A stretch of 64,000 nt of DNA from Patagioenas fasciata (taxonomy: Eukaryota > Chordata > Aves > Columbiformes > Columbidae): NCBI RefSeq assembly GCF_037038585.1, contig NC_092520.1, forward strand, positions 62,454,001 to 62,518,000, given 5' to 3'. A program made the translations under genes and the position numbers. The notes beneath the pieces are model-generated. The model searched no databases and was not told the origin of the DNA. It saw only the letters and a list, made by a program, of their open reading frames with translations. Of the stretch, positions 41,601-52,879 are shown piece by piece; within the stretch, counting starts at the first letter, position 1; each line of letters starts with the position of its first letter.

Positions 41601-42703
41601 TAACAAAGAGATGCACAATTTACTTTCCTTGCCCTTTTATCCCAAGGCCATGTAAAGGACAGAGCATGTGGGACAGATACACTCTCCAAATATGACACCA
41701 GATTAGATCATCAGGAAACCATTCTGCAGGTTACACTATGACACAGACCAATGCAGATTACCTGTTAATTTCTTGAGAGTATAACAAAATAATAAAGAAT
41801 ACTTATTTTAGCATTTTAGGACCAATCTCTCTAATCCCACTCCATTATCAACTAACTCATCTCTAAATACTCAGGGTCCTCACAGAAGGGGACTGTCCCT
41901 ATACTCAACCTGTCATCCCTGTATCAACTTTTTTGATGTTTTTCAAACTGATTTTAAAAATCGTCACAGTGCTGGCACCATCCCAAGGCTCTGTTGGTGA
42001 CTTGGCACCCCTGTCAAGTGTTGATCATCACTCTGATTGGGAAAACTGGGAGAGACCAGCTCTATGCTCATCTTTGTGCACCTTTTAGATGCTGATATCA
42101 TTCATGCCAGGCATAGCGGAAAGCAGGAAAACTTACACTGACTGGAAACATCTCTTAAAGATTTAACATTCATTTTCAGAGCTAAAGAATGACTTGAGAA
42201 TTTTTCTGCAGCAAGACATCCTTCTCCCATTTGTTTCTGAACCCTGGTACACTTTTATGGGTTATGACTTTGGTAGGAAGATAACAGGGCCATGGACCAA
42301 CCACACTTTGGTAGGCTCCTTCATATAGTTTAGCTCCTCCTGGCTGGCATTCAGGTATGATTCAAGGTAAAAACATAGACAAAGGTCTGCTTCAGTAGAG
42401 ACAATGGATAAGAACAACATACATGGTTGAGAGAAGGAACGTTTTACCCTTGTGATTTCACTGCCACTTGCTTCATGGGCCAGAGACCACGCTTGGCTCT
42501 CTCTTATTTTAGTGGGATACATGTATCCTTCAGGACCTGCCCACATCACATCAAACTGCACAAATTCGATGGGAAGTAGCATCCTCACCAGGTTGTTCTA
42601 AGTCTACCAACAAAAGGCTGCATAATGCCTTTAGGAACATGGGGTTATAGTTTGCCCGTTAGCCTACTCCCAAACATAAAAATCCTTTTGCTTTCTGGCC
42701 CAG

Positions 42704-42730
42704 AAATGTTCTCCTACAAGGAGAACATTT
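42704..42730. repeat. Short perfect hairpin (11-bp arms, 5-nt loop)
   Basis: Arms AAATGTTCTCC (42704-42714) and GGAGAACATTT (42720-42730) flank TACAA. The arms contain TGTTCT and AGAACA half-sites of the steroid-receptor type, but in everted order with wide spacing. No function can be claimed. Confidence 0.7.
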
Positions 42731-44770
42731 GCTGTTGCAAACCCCAGACTGCTCCTGCCCCCAAGCCAGAGCATGCACCACTCCCTTTAACACCACTTCA
42801 TACTTCTCTGCCAGGCTTCTCCCTTCTGGAAACACTTCCCCTCACATTCTCTTTCCATCACACCCCTGATATTCTTCCAGACCTCTCGTTTCCTGGCTAT
42901 TTTTCCCAAGCCTCCATTCCTCCATACCTCCTCTCGCATCCTTTCATCCTTTTATCTGGCTTCCCTTTTATTATTCTGGCAGATCATTCCTGAATCCCAT
43001 GATGCTAACAATTTGCCTTTGAGATTGCGTTCCCCAAAATGTCCTGTTATTAAACCCTCAGTCAGAGGGCTCATAACACCAACTCTTAAGAGCTAGCACG
43101 CTTCAGTACAATCACAATCTTAGATTGCATTGCCACTGTCAGACTGGAAGATGTTCCCTGGGAAAGAAGAAACAGCTCACTTTCTGCAGGAGATTGTGTG
43201 CTTAACAGCATATAACAGAGAAAAGCAAGAAGGCACCAAAGCCAGACCTAGCCCAAATCTACTGCTGTGCTCATAAAAAGAGGAAATGTTGTTAAATCTG
43301 TTTCAATGAGGTGTTTTTATGGCATGTGTGTTCCTGCAGCACAGAAAGCAAGCTAGTTTTCCTGGAGCTCCAAGCCATAAAAGGTTACCTGCCTCCTCCA
43401 ACCAGAACCCAAAGAGTCACATAAATGGTTGATGAATGCATTCCAAATGCTGTGAAAGTAGTTTGGTTAAATATATTGAATTTGATGAACAGAACCAGTT
43501 CTGAATGTGAGATAAAACAGGTGCAAACACCACAGAAGTTTCACCTGCTCACACAGGTTTTGAATTAAGTACTCTTTAAGGAACACTTCAGAGGACAGCA
43601 GATAAGTCACTCAAGCAATAGATTAGGTGGAAACCCATATTTGAAGACAGGAAGGCAAGCAAAAAAGTATTTGCAAATCATTTGCTACTACTGGGAATTT
43701 CCAAGAGAGGACAATCCTGAAATGTTATTACGAGAGCTTGAAACTTGGTGGGCATAAATTTTAGGCTTCACAAGTTTATGGAGGGAAAAAAATAACTTCC
43801 CTGGATTAGAAAAATCCTATGTCTTCAAAAATGAATTTCATATTCATACTGTTACAGGGAAGAGAGGTAGAAAGACCTAACAGCCATTTAAAATTTCCAA
43901 GGGAAACATCGGCACTCTTGACAGTGCATCTCACTCCCTTTAAACATGCAACTGCTTTTCAAATTCCAGAGGTCAAATATATTAGTGAAATGTCATATGC
44001 TTATAGATCCTGTTACCTTTATTCAGCACCTCACTCTTCCCACCTCCCTTTCCTCCGTCATTACTACTTATTTTGTACAGTACATCCAGGACACAGACCT
44101 CATTTCCCGCTGGTGCTGAAAACAACTTGGAACACAATTAGCCTTGTCAGGTCCTTCACTGGTATGCCATATAGGGCTGCCAGCTTTCCAAGCAATTCAA
44201 TAATCCCTAGAGCAACGCCACAGGGTCTGCGATTAGCAGAGGTGTTTACATGTCTGAAAATGTACCAGGCTAAAAATAGAAGTCATTTTCTTAGCATCCT
44301 GTGATGTTGGATTTGTTCTTTTCTCTTTCTTTCCATTTGACAGGTTGACAAATAAAGCATGTTTGCTTAATTCCTTCAACTGATATAGTAGATCAACAAC
44401 AACAAAAGAACATCACAGCTTTGTGGTTGTGGAGGAAAACAAACACAAAACAAAATACTTTCTGTTGCAGTCCAAAAATAGAAAAACACCCAAGGTTGCA
44501 GGCAAATTGGTCTTCCCTGCAGCACAGAGCACCATTCCAAACTGAAGTGACCAAAGTAAGGGGCCAAAGATGGTGCTCAGTATCCTCACACAGACATTTT
44601 CGGTTTGAAGATGAAGCTCTGCTGCTGCAGGGGGAGAGGTGGGAGACACACAAAAGTACCAGGAGTTCTGAGCTCCTGGTGTGATAGGGTACATTCATAT
44701 TTATTTCCCTTTGGTTAGATCATGTGGGATAAAGACCTCCCTGGAAGAGAGCAGCGTGAATAAAAACACT

Positions 44771-44819
44771 CTTTTTTTTCCTTTTCTTTCTTTTTTTTTT
44801 CTTTTCTTTTTTTTTTTTT
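44771..44819. repeat. Pyrimidine tract (T-rich with C interruptions)
   Basis: About 49 bases of almost pure T with scattered C lie just upstream of the tRNA-Phe gene. It is low-complexity sequence. It could be the reverse of an old A-rich retro-tail or a simple polypyrimidine tract; nothing seen here decides between these. Confidence 0.9.
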
Positions 44820-44851
44820 AATTTAATTGGAAAAAAAAGTAGCACATAGCA

Positions 44852-44924
44852 GCCGAAATAGCTCAGTTGGGAGAGCGTTAGACTGAAGATCTAAAGGTCC
44901 CTGGTTCGATCCCGGGTTTCGGCA
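44852..44924 (+). tRNA. tRNA-Phe (anticodon GAA), complete
   Basis: This is a full 73-nt cloverleaf for phenylalanine tRNA, which reads UUC/UUU codons during translation. The acceptor stem GCCGAAA (44852-44858) pairs perfectly with TTTCGGC (44917-44923), followed by discriminator A. The D stem is GCTC (44861-44864) with GAGC (44873-44876). The anticodon stem is TTAGA/TCTAA around loop CTGAAGA, with GAA at 44885-44887. The T stem is CCTGG/CCGGG (one G-T pair) around TTCGATC. There is no intron and no encoded CCA. The internal pol III promoter is intact: A box TAGCTCAGTTGG (44859-44870) and B box GGTTCGATCCC (44903-44913). From memory it matches the usual vertebrate tRNA-Phe with no change, so it is probably functional or very recent. 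A CR1 fragment starts right after its terminator, and a pyrimidine-rich tract lies just upstream. Confidence 0.97.
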
Positions 44925-44929
44925 GAAAA

Positions 44930-44933
44930 TTTT
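44930..44933 (+). terminator. Pol III terminator of tRNA-Phe
   Basis: A run of four T residues begins 5 nt after the tRNA 3' end (trailer GAAAA then TTTT). Four or more T's on the non-template strand is the usual vertebrate pol III stop. CR1-like sequence begins at the next base. Confidence 0.85.
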
Positions 44934-45256
44934 GGCGAGGAGGAGGGGCAGGCGTTGATCTCTTCTCTCTGGTGACCAAGGACAGAACCCGAGGGACTGT
45001 CAGGAAGATGTGCCAGGGGAGGTTTAGGTTGGGCGTTAGGAAAAGGCTCCTTACCCCGAGAAGGTGGTGGAGCACAGGAACAGGCTCCCCAGGGAGGTGT
45101 CACAGCCTCAGGCCTGACAGTGTTCAAGAAGAGACTGGACAACACCCTCAGACACATGGTGTGAATCTGTGGGGTTGTCATATGCAGGGACAGGAGTTGG
45201 ACTCGATGATCTTTGGGAGTCCCTTCCAGCCCAGAACATTTTAAGTATGGTTCTAT
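44934..45256 (+). mobile_element. CR1 LINE, 5'-truncated 3' end
   Basis: This is the 3' end of a CR1 non-LTR retrotransposon on the plus strand. It runs through the last ORF2 codons and the 3' UTR. Diagnostic blocks are GATCTCTTCTCTCTGGTGAC (near 44957), the CAGGGGAGGTTTAGGTTGGG block (near 45014), the ACAGGCTCCCCAGGGAGGTG block (near 45080) and the TTGGACTCGATGATCTTTGG block (near 45198). The tail is degenerate and ends in GGTTCTAT near 45256. Only the last 320 bases of a roughly 4.5-kb family remain, which is typical of CR1 insertion. The truncation point falls within a few bases of the tRNA-Phe terminator, so together they look like a tRNA head joined to a LINE tail. Confidence 0.93.
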
Positions 45257-48200
45257 AGTACTCTGGGAGTCCGGGGAAGCTGGCATCTCCAAAAGTAACA
45301 CTTAGAATTTTTTGTACTCTTTTCTAAAGGCTGGCTTGCAGAAGACTGAGGACACAGCCATTTTTTCTCCCACCCCTTCTAAGGCAGCAAATCTTGGGAG
45401 CCACAAACACAGTTCCTGCTGCTCAGCAAGAGGACAAGCTCCTGGAGACCTGATCGTTCCTACTGCTTGGCTGTTGTTTCAAATGATTCCCATTTGTCCT
45501 TGCTAGGGCAAATAACAAGTAGCAGTGCTAGCCCTCGGTTGGGTGGACCTATCCCAGTCTCTGTCACTTAGCCTTGGGCTAAGGATTGATTACTGAACCT
45601 CTTTTCTTTTGCAGCAAAGACCCGGCCAGACCCTCTTCCTCATCACTACCTGTTGAATGATCACTGCTGATCTGAAAGCCACTCCTACAAACATCAGGTC
45701 AGGTTTTTTCCCTTGAAGATGGAGCTCTGAATCACTTAGAAAACTTGTGTCCACTTCATGCCACAGAATGGGTAGGAAAAAGTCCGTGCTCATAATGAGC
45801 TTCACATGAGTGAAAAGAACAAATTTCCTTGAATTAAGAGCGCATACAGTGCATATGTCAGAACCAATGTGTTGACAACATCTACAGATTCCTAAAATGA
45901 GCAAAAATCCATACTAGCATGAGACAGTACCAGTCATATCGGATTGACAGTTGAACTAATTCTCCATTCAGCTCCATCCCAGCCCAGGGTGTAGTGCGAT
46001 ACAGTTTGGGTCAGCTCTGGATCAGGGCTTGTCCAGAGCCTGGTGCTAGATAACTTGAATTTATCCTGTCCTGGGTCACTGTAGGCAGATCTGGTGTGGT
46101 CATAGGAACTTCTTGTTCTAGGATATGACCCCATTTGGGCATTTACAGACTCTTGTCAACTTTGCAACTTCAGGCTTATTTATACTAGATCATTTATCTC
46201 CATAGATCTTAAATGAGTTTGTTCTTTTACTACTGTGCTTGTGAAATCTGCAAAAGGCTACTAAAAGGCTATGGACCCAGACTCTTCCAGAAAATGTTGC
46301 AGATTCACCTAATGACTATGTATGCTTCATTTAGCGTTTGACACTCAAAGCTGACTAAAAAGTAAATACATTCACATGTCAGCAGGTTACTATAGATCGT
46401 TTCACAATTAGAGATATTGAAGATCACAGGCTGCTCCTGTCAGCATAAAAATAATATCTGTGTGTTTCACACGGCAAGTAACCCCTAGATGCATTCTGAA
46501 AGACACAACTATCTTGGAAAACTGAAACCTTAAAGAACAACAGAGCTGGCAGGTACTTCTCTAATCACAGAAATAAAGCAAAATTCACAAAAGGAAAGTG
46601 AACAGCAGAATTTTTCCCTATGAACTCATTGCTTCCAAATGCCTAGGGCTCAAGTCTCAGAGTGCTTTAAATGGTGATACATGGGGCAGATTCCCAGTGA
46701 AGTCAGTGTAAATTTTATCCCTGTAAATTATTGATGGAAAGAGGACTTATTCTACCTCAAATTACAATCCATTCTCTATCTGTTAAAGTCATCACTTGGT
46801 CTTACCCTGAATCTCAGCACAATTGCTCATGGTATAATGTGATGTAAAAAAAAATATTATCTGAGGACTCTTTTACCCTGGGATATCATTAATAAAATGC
46901 CTGTCTGACTTTTGGTGCCAGATACCAGCATGGACAGTCATTCTTTTTGGCCGCAGGTGTTTATCAAACATAACACAAATGGCCCAGTGTTAGAAGGTTG
47001 TTCCGTCCTTCTAGACTGAGATAAACAGCAAGCATCTGTAATTTCTGTACTAGTATCTGACACAATGACCAAGCCGTGAAGCAAAGGTACATTTTGATAC
47101 TTTACAAGCCAGTGTTTCTTCTGCTGTTTTTAGTCTCCTGAAGCCTGCCTCCTGCATGGTAATAGGAGAACAGAAAACCCCAAAATGCTTTTGTTCCTCA
47201 CTCCATCAAAGTATTTATCATTCTAGTTAGCACCTATGGATAGGAGACAGGAAGTTGACCAGCAAGACTGGCATAAATTAAGACTGTGAAGATATGCTAC
47301 AGGGAGATCTCACATTTTAAGAGACCAATTTTGTAAAATGACCCCTTTACCCTGGCATCTTAACCCACGATTTCCGTCACCCAGCAACTACTCCTTAATC
47401 AGAACATTTCAGTCGCCAGATGAAGGAGTTGCCTCTATATGAACACACAGGATCTGACTATTCACTGTGGTGTCTGATGTGGCCAGTTTTCTATCTATCT
47501 CCAACACGAATGCAAAATCCTCCTCTTCAGATGAGAGTGCTATTTTTATTTTGTCCTTCTTTCCTTTCCACAGGACTACGTATGGAGCGTGCCTGCTGAC
47601 AGTTACTTTGGCATGGTTAAAACATGGTGTAATAGTCACACCCACACTGTTTGTGTGGCTGATCAATAGCTTCATACTGTGCACGAAGAGAACTGAGGAC
47701 ATCGCAAATGGATTGAAGGCAGTCCCACGAAGAATATGATTTTTGGTTCCTTTAGTTTCGTTTCTATAATTTCTTCTCCTTTCAGAAAGCTTAATAGAAC
47801 TTTCTCATAGCTGTAACATTTCTCTTTATCTAAATATATTATCCACATTTTGGATAAATTGTTAAGAGGATCTTAGAGTCTTTCATTTCTTTGTCTCCAA
47901 AGTCTGAGGCTCATCTTTCATTTACTGATTGTCAATCATAGGAATTATATCTTGCCACCAAAAAGATTTGATCCTCAAATATAATTGCTATATGAAAAAC
48001 TCACTAATGGGATCACTTCAATGGGTGAGCTATGAATGGTAGACAGACAGTTCTGGAACAAAAATGTGGCTATTTAGCCATTATGGCAAAGATCTGTAGT
48101 TCACAACTGTGGAAATACTGAGGTAACTCAGCTTTCCTAGATGGAAGTGTAGCATAAAGGAATGGGAATTTAATCCTGTATTTATAACCCCTGGCTGAAG

Positions 48201-50920
48201 CTGTAGACATATGTCCTATTCCAAATCCATCTAGGTCAGCTGAAGATAATATCAGCTCCCCTTCCCTCCCAGCTATTTCATTACCACAGCACAGCCAGCA
48301 TTAGAGGTGTCTTCTCTTACCTCCCTATCCAGGGCTGCCTTAGAAATTTGAAGGTTTGCATACAGTACTGGATTTTGAATGTCTTTGCCATGACTTCTCT
48401 GGTCCTACGTAGCTAAAATCACCTGTGTGCCTTGTGACTCTGTATCATAACTGCAGTTAATGAGGCCTGTCAGATTCAGTGCATATCTGATGGAAAACCA
48501 CTGAAAGCAGGTACAGAAGGTCTGACACTTCCTGGTGTTCAGCTGGAAAATTCTGTACTAAAGAATCTTTACAAGCAAATATGAGCAGTAAAAACCATCA
48601 CTGTGTTTATTTCAGTCTTCATAGAATTGAATTTAAACTGTGAAATTGCCTAGATTGTCTGTGCCAGTGCTGCTACCCAGCAGGAGGGGATTGGGCTGAA
48701 CTGGACCCCAGAATTGTACCTGTCAGGCTGGTTTTGAGACTACCTTTAAAAATACATACTTGTGATGTCCCAATTTCTTTCTTCATTATTTATATTTGTC
48801 TAAAGCCAGCCACACTTAGGGAAGTTGTATATTTAAGGCTATGATAAATGGAGCTGAACATTTTGACCTATGAACCATATTCACCGGAGAAGCTCCTAGG
48901 AGAACGTGTTTTAAATATGATCTTGTGTGAGAAGAGGTATAACGACTGTGTGCGTTTCAATCTCCTTTAGATTTTATTTCTGATAAGGTCAGATTCCAGT
49001 GTATGATGTGTACTTGTTCGAAGTTCAGTGATTTATAAATAGCAAATGCTTTCAAGGTTTACCTTACTAGTTTTGACCTTATTGAAATGCCTGTTGTATG
49101 CACTGAACATAAAGAGCGTGCCACTTGGCTCACAATCCATCACAGCATTCAAAAAAGGTGTTTTATGAACAAATTGAAATGGACACAGTTTTTTCTTGTC
49201 TAGGTCTTAGTTTTTATTGTTGGACAATAACCAAAACTGTAGAGTTATATCTTTTAAAAGCATTTTGTTCCATATATAGATAGAACATTTGGTCCTCCAC
49301 TTATTTTGAAATTGAAGTTATCCATGATATACTGTATTATCTCTCCCTATTACTGTATGAATAGAAACTGCTGAATATTTACAATATCATGGCTCTTGGG
49401 AGATGCGTGTGGAATTATTAATAGCAGATATTAAAATTCATTTGGTCTTCTTTTTAGGAATATAAGTGTGGCTAATTCTGTGTGAGAGCAGGTGCTGGAA
49501 TACTTTTCTGGAGTGCCAGCAGTATGGCACTCAAGACCACTGTGGTACAAAATTAGCTCTTCAAAACCCATAAAATCTGCTTGAGGGAAATAGATGAAGA
49601 TCTTTTTTTATTACACCATTACAAGCCATTACCACCTTACCTGAAAACCCAGCGACTAGTGTTACATGCAAAGGTAATCTGTGCTCACCTTGCCCTCCAG
49701 ACTGTGCATGCTGCCTTGTTTTATTTAAAAAAAAAAAAAAAGTGTGCAACTTATTTTGCAACCATTAGCATGTGCTTCTATCATGTGAATAATGGATTGC
49801 CTAAGTAGCAGATTTCTGGGAGTCACTAAGCTTCAGATGGCAGAGCATCACGTGTGTAATTTTTTTCTAGAAATATCTTACTTATCAGGGCCTCGGAATG
49901 TATGCCATATTAAAATGGTCCTTCTTCTATTTGTGGACTAATTTTTGTAGGAAGTTCATCTTCTCCTCAGAGGTTGCCTATATTGTTACTGCCCCCCCAC
50001 CAACACTTTCTGCTGGATTGATCCTTTTTCGAATACACCTTGAATTCTTCCATCTCTTCTGGTTAAGTTTTTCATCCCACGTATCTGCTTAGCAGTTAAC
50101 TAACTTACAGTTAATTATAAACGTACTGGGGAGATCTGGGCTTTCATTTCTCCTCTGTTGAATCACATCAAATAGTAACAGAAAAATATTGCATTACTTC
50201 ATCCCTAGAAACGTCTCTGATAAATTCTGGCTAACTATGCAGGGTCTGTAAGAGAATTTCCTAACCTTTCAATGCTTGGAGTATCATGTAAGCCTGAGGC
50301 TAAGACTTTCCATTTGTTGCAGAGCATGGTGCTTTCTTTCCACTGTCACCAGTTTAGCCTAATGCAAATTCATTTACTAACAGGCACTGGCACTTAGAAG
50401 CATATCACCTCTTGGAGATAAAGCTCTAGGGGAACAGATCAGAAGAGCAGTATAAATTATCCTTAAGAGTAGTAAGAAATATTTAGACTGGTCTCAGCCC
50501 TTGTCAGATTCTCCACCATCAGCTGAGCAGCAGTAATCCTCTGTGTGTGTAATCTTGTAGCAAATATGAAGTAATTGGATTTAATTGAGCCTGCAGTAAT
50601 AAAGAGTTAAGATAAGCTGAATTATCTTGCATTTGCTGCAGACTAAGAACATACAAAGGCAGCTACCACAGCAGCTGATGTGTGGTAGGTAGCTAAGCTC
50701 TGGAAACTAACTTCATTGTATGCCTGAGTCTGCTGTGGTAGCTCTCAAAAGCCACAGATAGGATTACCTGCTGTGTTACTAGCTATACAAATGGGAAAAT
50801 AAAATAAAATAAAGCATTAAATAATCAACCCTGAAGCAAATCTGAGTATGAGACCAGCTACCCCACCACACTGCTCAGCGCAGGCAGGGGAGCAGGAGCT
50901 GATGGCAGTGGCAGGGCAAG
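45257..50920. other. Unique sequence, no gene seen
   Basis: Opposite-strand open frames overlap at 47.4-47.74 kb (97 and 90 codons) beside a good acceptor-like CTTTCCTTTCCACAG (near 47561-47575). Neither frame is recognisable. A 15-base poly-A run lies near 49727 and an (AAAAT)n tract near 50797. Confidence 0.55.
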
Positions 50921-51065
50921 CTTGACAATATTCAAGAAGCATTTGAACAATGCCCATAGACACATGACGTGGATTTTGGAGTTGTTCTATACAGGGACAG
51001 GAGTTGGACTTGATGATCCTTGAGGGTCCTTTCCAACTCAGGATGTTCTATAATTCTATGATTCT
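50921..51065 (+). mobile_element. CR1 LINE 3' tail fragment
   Basis: A plus-strand CR1 3' end begins near TTCAAGAAGCATTTGAACAA and continues through CATAGACACATGA and the GTTGGACTTGATGATCCTTG block. It ends in GTTCTATAATTCTATGATTCT. About 145 bases remain. It is the same 3'-UTR type as the copy next to tRNA-Phe, suggesting a related CR1 subfamily. A CpG-containing G+C-rich patch follows directly. Confidence 0.93.
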
Positions 51066-51265
51066 CACCCACCCAGCACAGACCCGCGACAACCAGTATC
51101 CCCGGGACAGTCACCGGGGTCAAGCAGGGCCGTGGGGGTGGGAACAGACCGAGGCCAGGTTGCAATGTCAATGGGATGTCAAGTCCGCCAGGCAGGGTCT
51201 GGGTCAACAAGGCTGGCCACAGACTATTCGGCAGGCATCACAGGCCAGGGCCTGAGCAGAAAAGT
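51066..51265. other. G+C- and CpG-rich patch after CR1 tail, no gene seen
   Basis: About 200 bases are clearly richer in G+C than the surroundings and keep several CpGs (near 51083, 51103, 51116, 51130, 51187 and 51229). No convincing coding frame, TIR or LTR boundary is visible. It may be an unrecognised repeat fragment beside the CR1 tail. Confidence 0.4.
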
Positions 51266-52160
51266 GGTCCCTGAGGTGGGAAAGGCCATCAAGGAGGCTC
51301 CTTGAAGCCCTCTCACTGCTAAAGGGCCCTAAACTGCTTCACAAACATTTGCTAAAGTAACCATGCTTGGAAAGGTAGTAAATCCTCAAATGTGCTTGGT
51401 CCGTAAGGTTTGAAAAGTAATTGAAAACTGTGAAACAAAACCTATGTAGACATAAGAGAAGCAGCATGGGATGGTAGAAGGAAGGTACGCTTATGTCCTT
51501 GGCTAACACTGGTTCAGAGATTCAGGGAGAAAAGTTGTAAACAGTTATACTAGCAGTATAGGGACATGCAGAGCACTGAAAACAATTCAGAATAATATGG
51601 GAAAAAAAGGTCTGGAAGCTATTGAATCTCATAGTTTTGAGATCCTGAAGAAGGCAGAGAAATAGGTTGAGGGTCTTCAAAGACCACACTGCATCCACAA
51701 CAAATTACTTTTTCTCCTAGCATCCTGTCTGGGAAACACAAGCCTTCAGAGCTTTCATTACACTTATTTTCTCAGTATCTCCCACACACATTATCTGAAA
51801 AGCTCTTTCTCCCAGTGGTAAACAACATTTTAATCACGAATGTGTAAATAAACACTTAGGTCCATATTCACACCTACATGCAAAATAAGAAATAAAAGAG
51901 ACAGTATGAGTGACACATGGTTCTGGCCTTTGTACTCTGACCCTACTAGGAGACTGACCCCAACTCCAGCACAAACTGGGACAGCTTGAAGGTCATGGTA
52001 ACCTGCATCTAGGTCTCTAGGGTGGAGACGTATCCTAAAACCAGGATACTATGTGTTAGAACAGACTATATTAGGTAACTGCTTGTGTCAGGGATTCTCT
52101 TGCACAATTTTCTAGTTCCAGGTTGACTTGGCTTCTTTTTTCCTTCAGACCAGCAGCTAT

Positions 52161-52705
52161 ATATTGTGGGAGATTTGAGGGATTTTCTTGGAGTTAATGG
52201 ACATTGTATGGAACTGAACTGAACTGAAGAGACCTTTGAGGCCTGCATGTTCAGCAAGAGAGCAAGACATCAGGAGAGCAAGAGCTGAGCAGCCTACATG
52301 ATTTACGTGACTTTGTAGAACCCCGAGTAAAACAAAAGAAAGACTGACTAGTGAAGAAAAGAATCAGCAAGTTAGCTATAATATAGATACATTTTACTTA
52401 ATGTTAGAGCTCGTGCAGAGATGTTTAATGCAATCATTTATTAGTTTGTGGTGCGTGAACAGTAGCTATTATCCAATTATATGCAGCCTTCTGGTGCGTG
52501 GACAGCTCATGAACAATACACGTAACCAACCAGGTACTTGCTAGAGCATGATGAGGAAACAAATAGCATATATAAGTTGGATGATTTTGCTAATAAAATG
52601 GGCTATCGTCTGATCATATTGATCATGTGACTAGCCCGTGACTTCAGTTCAGTTCCATACAATGTCCACTGACTTCAAGAAAATCCCTCAAATCTCCCAC
52701 AATAT
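52161..52705. repeat. 63-bp near-perfect inverted repeat around a 419-bp core
   Basis: The left arm is 52161-52223 and the right arm is 52643-52705. They are reverse complements at 60 of 63 positions. The arms begin ATATTGTGGGAGATTTGAGG at the outside and end in GGAACTGAACTGAA at the inside. The left arm has one extra AACTG unit. Weaker similarity continues about 18 bases outward (CCAG..GCT.T..ATATTG). The core has TATATAAG (near 52570), AATAAA 17 bases on, and two GTGCGTG(A/G)ACAG copies (near 52452 and 52495). I could not find a matching target duplication, so it is unclear whether this is a foldback or DNA transposon, an LTR caught in an inverted duplication, or a template-switch product. 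Confidence 0.85.
52395..52642 (+). other. LTR-like core between the inverted arms (tentative)
   Basis: The order of signals resembles a short retroviral LTR: TGTTAGAGCTCG near 52402, GTGCGTG repeats, TATATAAG near 52570, AATAAA near 52592, and a possible end in GTGACTTCA (about 52636-52644). There is no clear target-site duplication, primer-binding site or retroviral coding sequence. It could equally be the middle of a non-autonomous DNA element or unique DNA. Confidence 0.25.
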
Positions 52706-52879
52706 GCAAAGCAACTGGAGTGAGACCAGATTACTCCCTCACTCCCTTTCATGTGAAGACCTGCAATACCCAGAGGTGTTGGAAAGTTACTCTTCTGTCA
52801 GCTAACCTTGAGTTAGCCTTAACAAACAACACAGGCATCATAATGGTTGCAAGTGGATGAGGAAGAAGAGGTCCCTCTG

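Larger units (their letters stand above)
33386..44770. other. Long unique stretch, no gene or large repeat seen
   Basis: This is over 11 kb of A+T-rich DNA with no recognised element except a 38-bp tandem duplication (38.6 kb), a small hairpin (42.7 kb) and short simple repeats. The 161-codon plus frame at 43819-44304 is the longest open stretch outside repeats. It has no recognisable motif and I do not call it a gene. Confidence 0.55.

Noticed and set aside
42704..42730. Hairpin with AGAACA/TGTTCT half-sites as a hormone response element
   Set aside because: The half-sites are everted and nine bases apart, unlike the usual three-base palindrome. A chance hairpin is more likely.
43819..44304. 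161-codon plus-strand frame, the longest outside repeats
   Set aside because: No recognisable domain, no supporting splice or promoter context, and the amino-acid order looks random.
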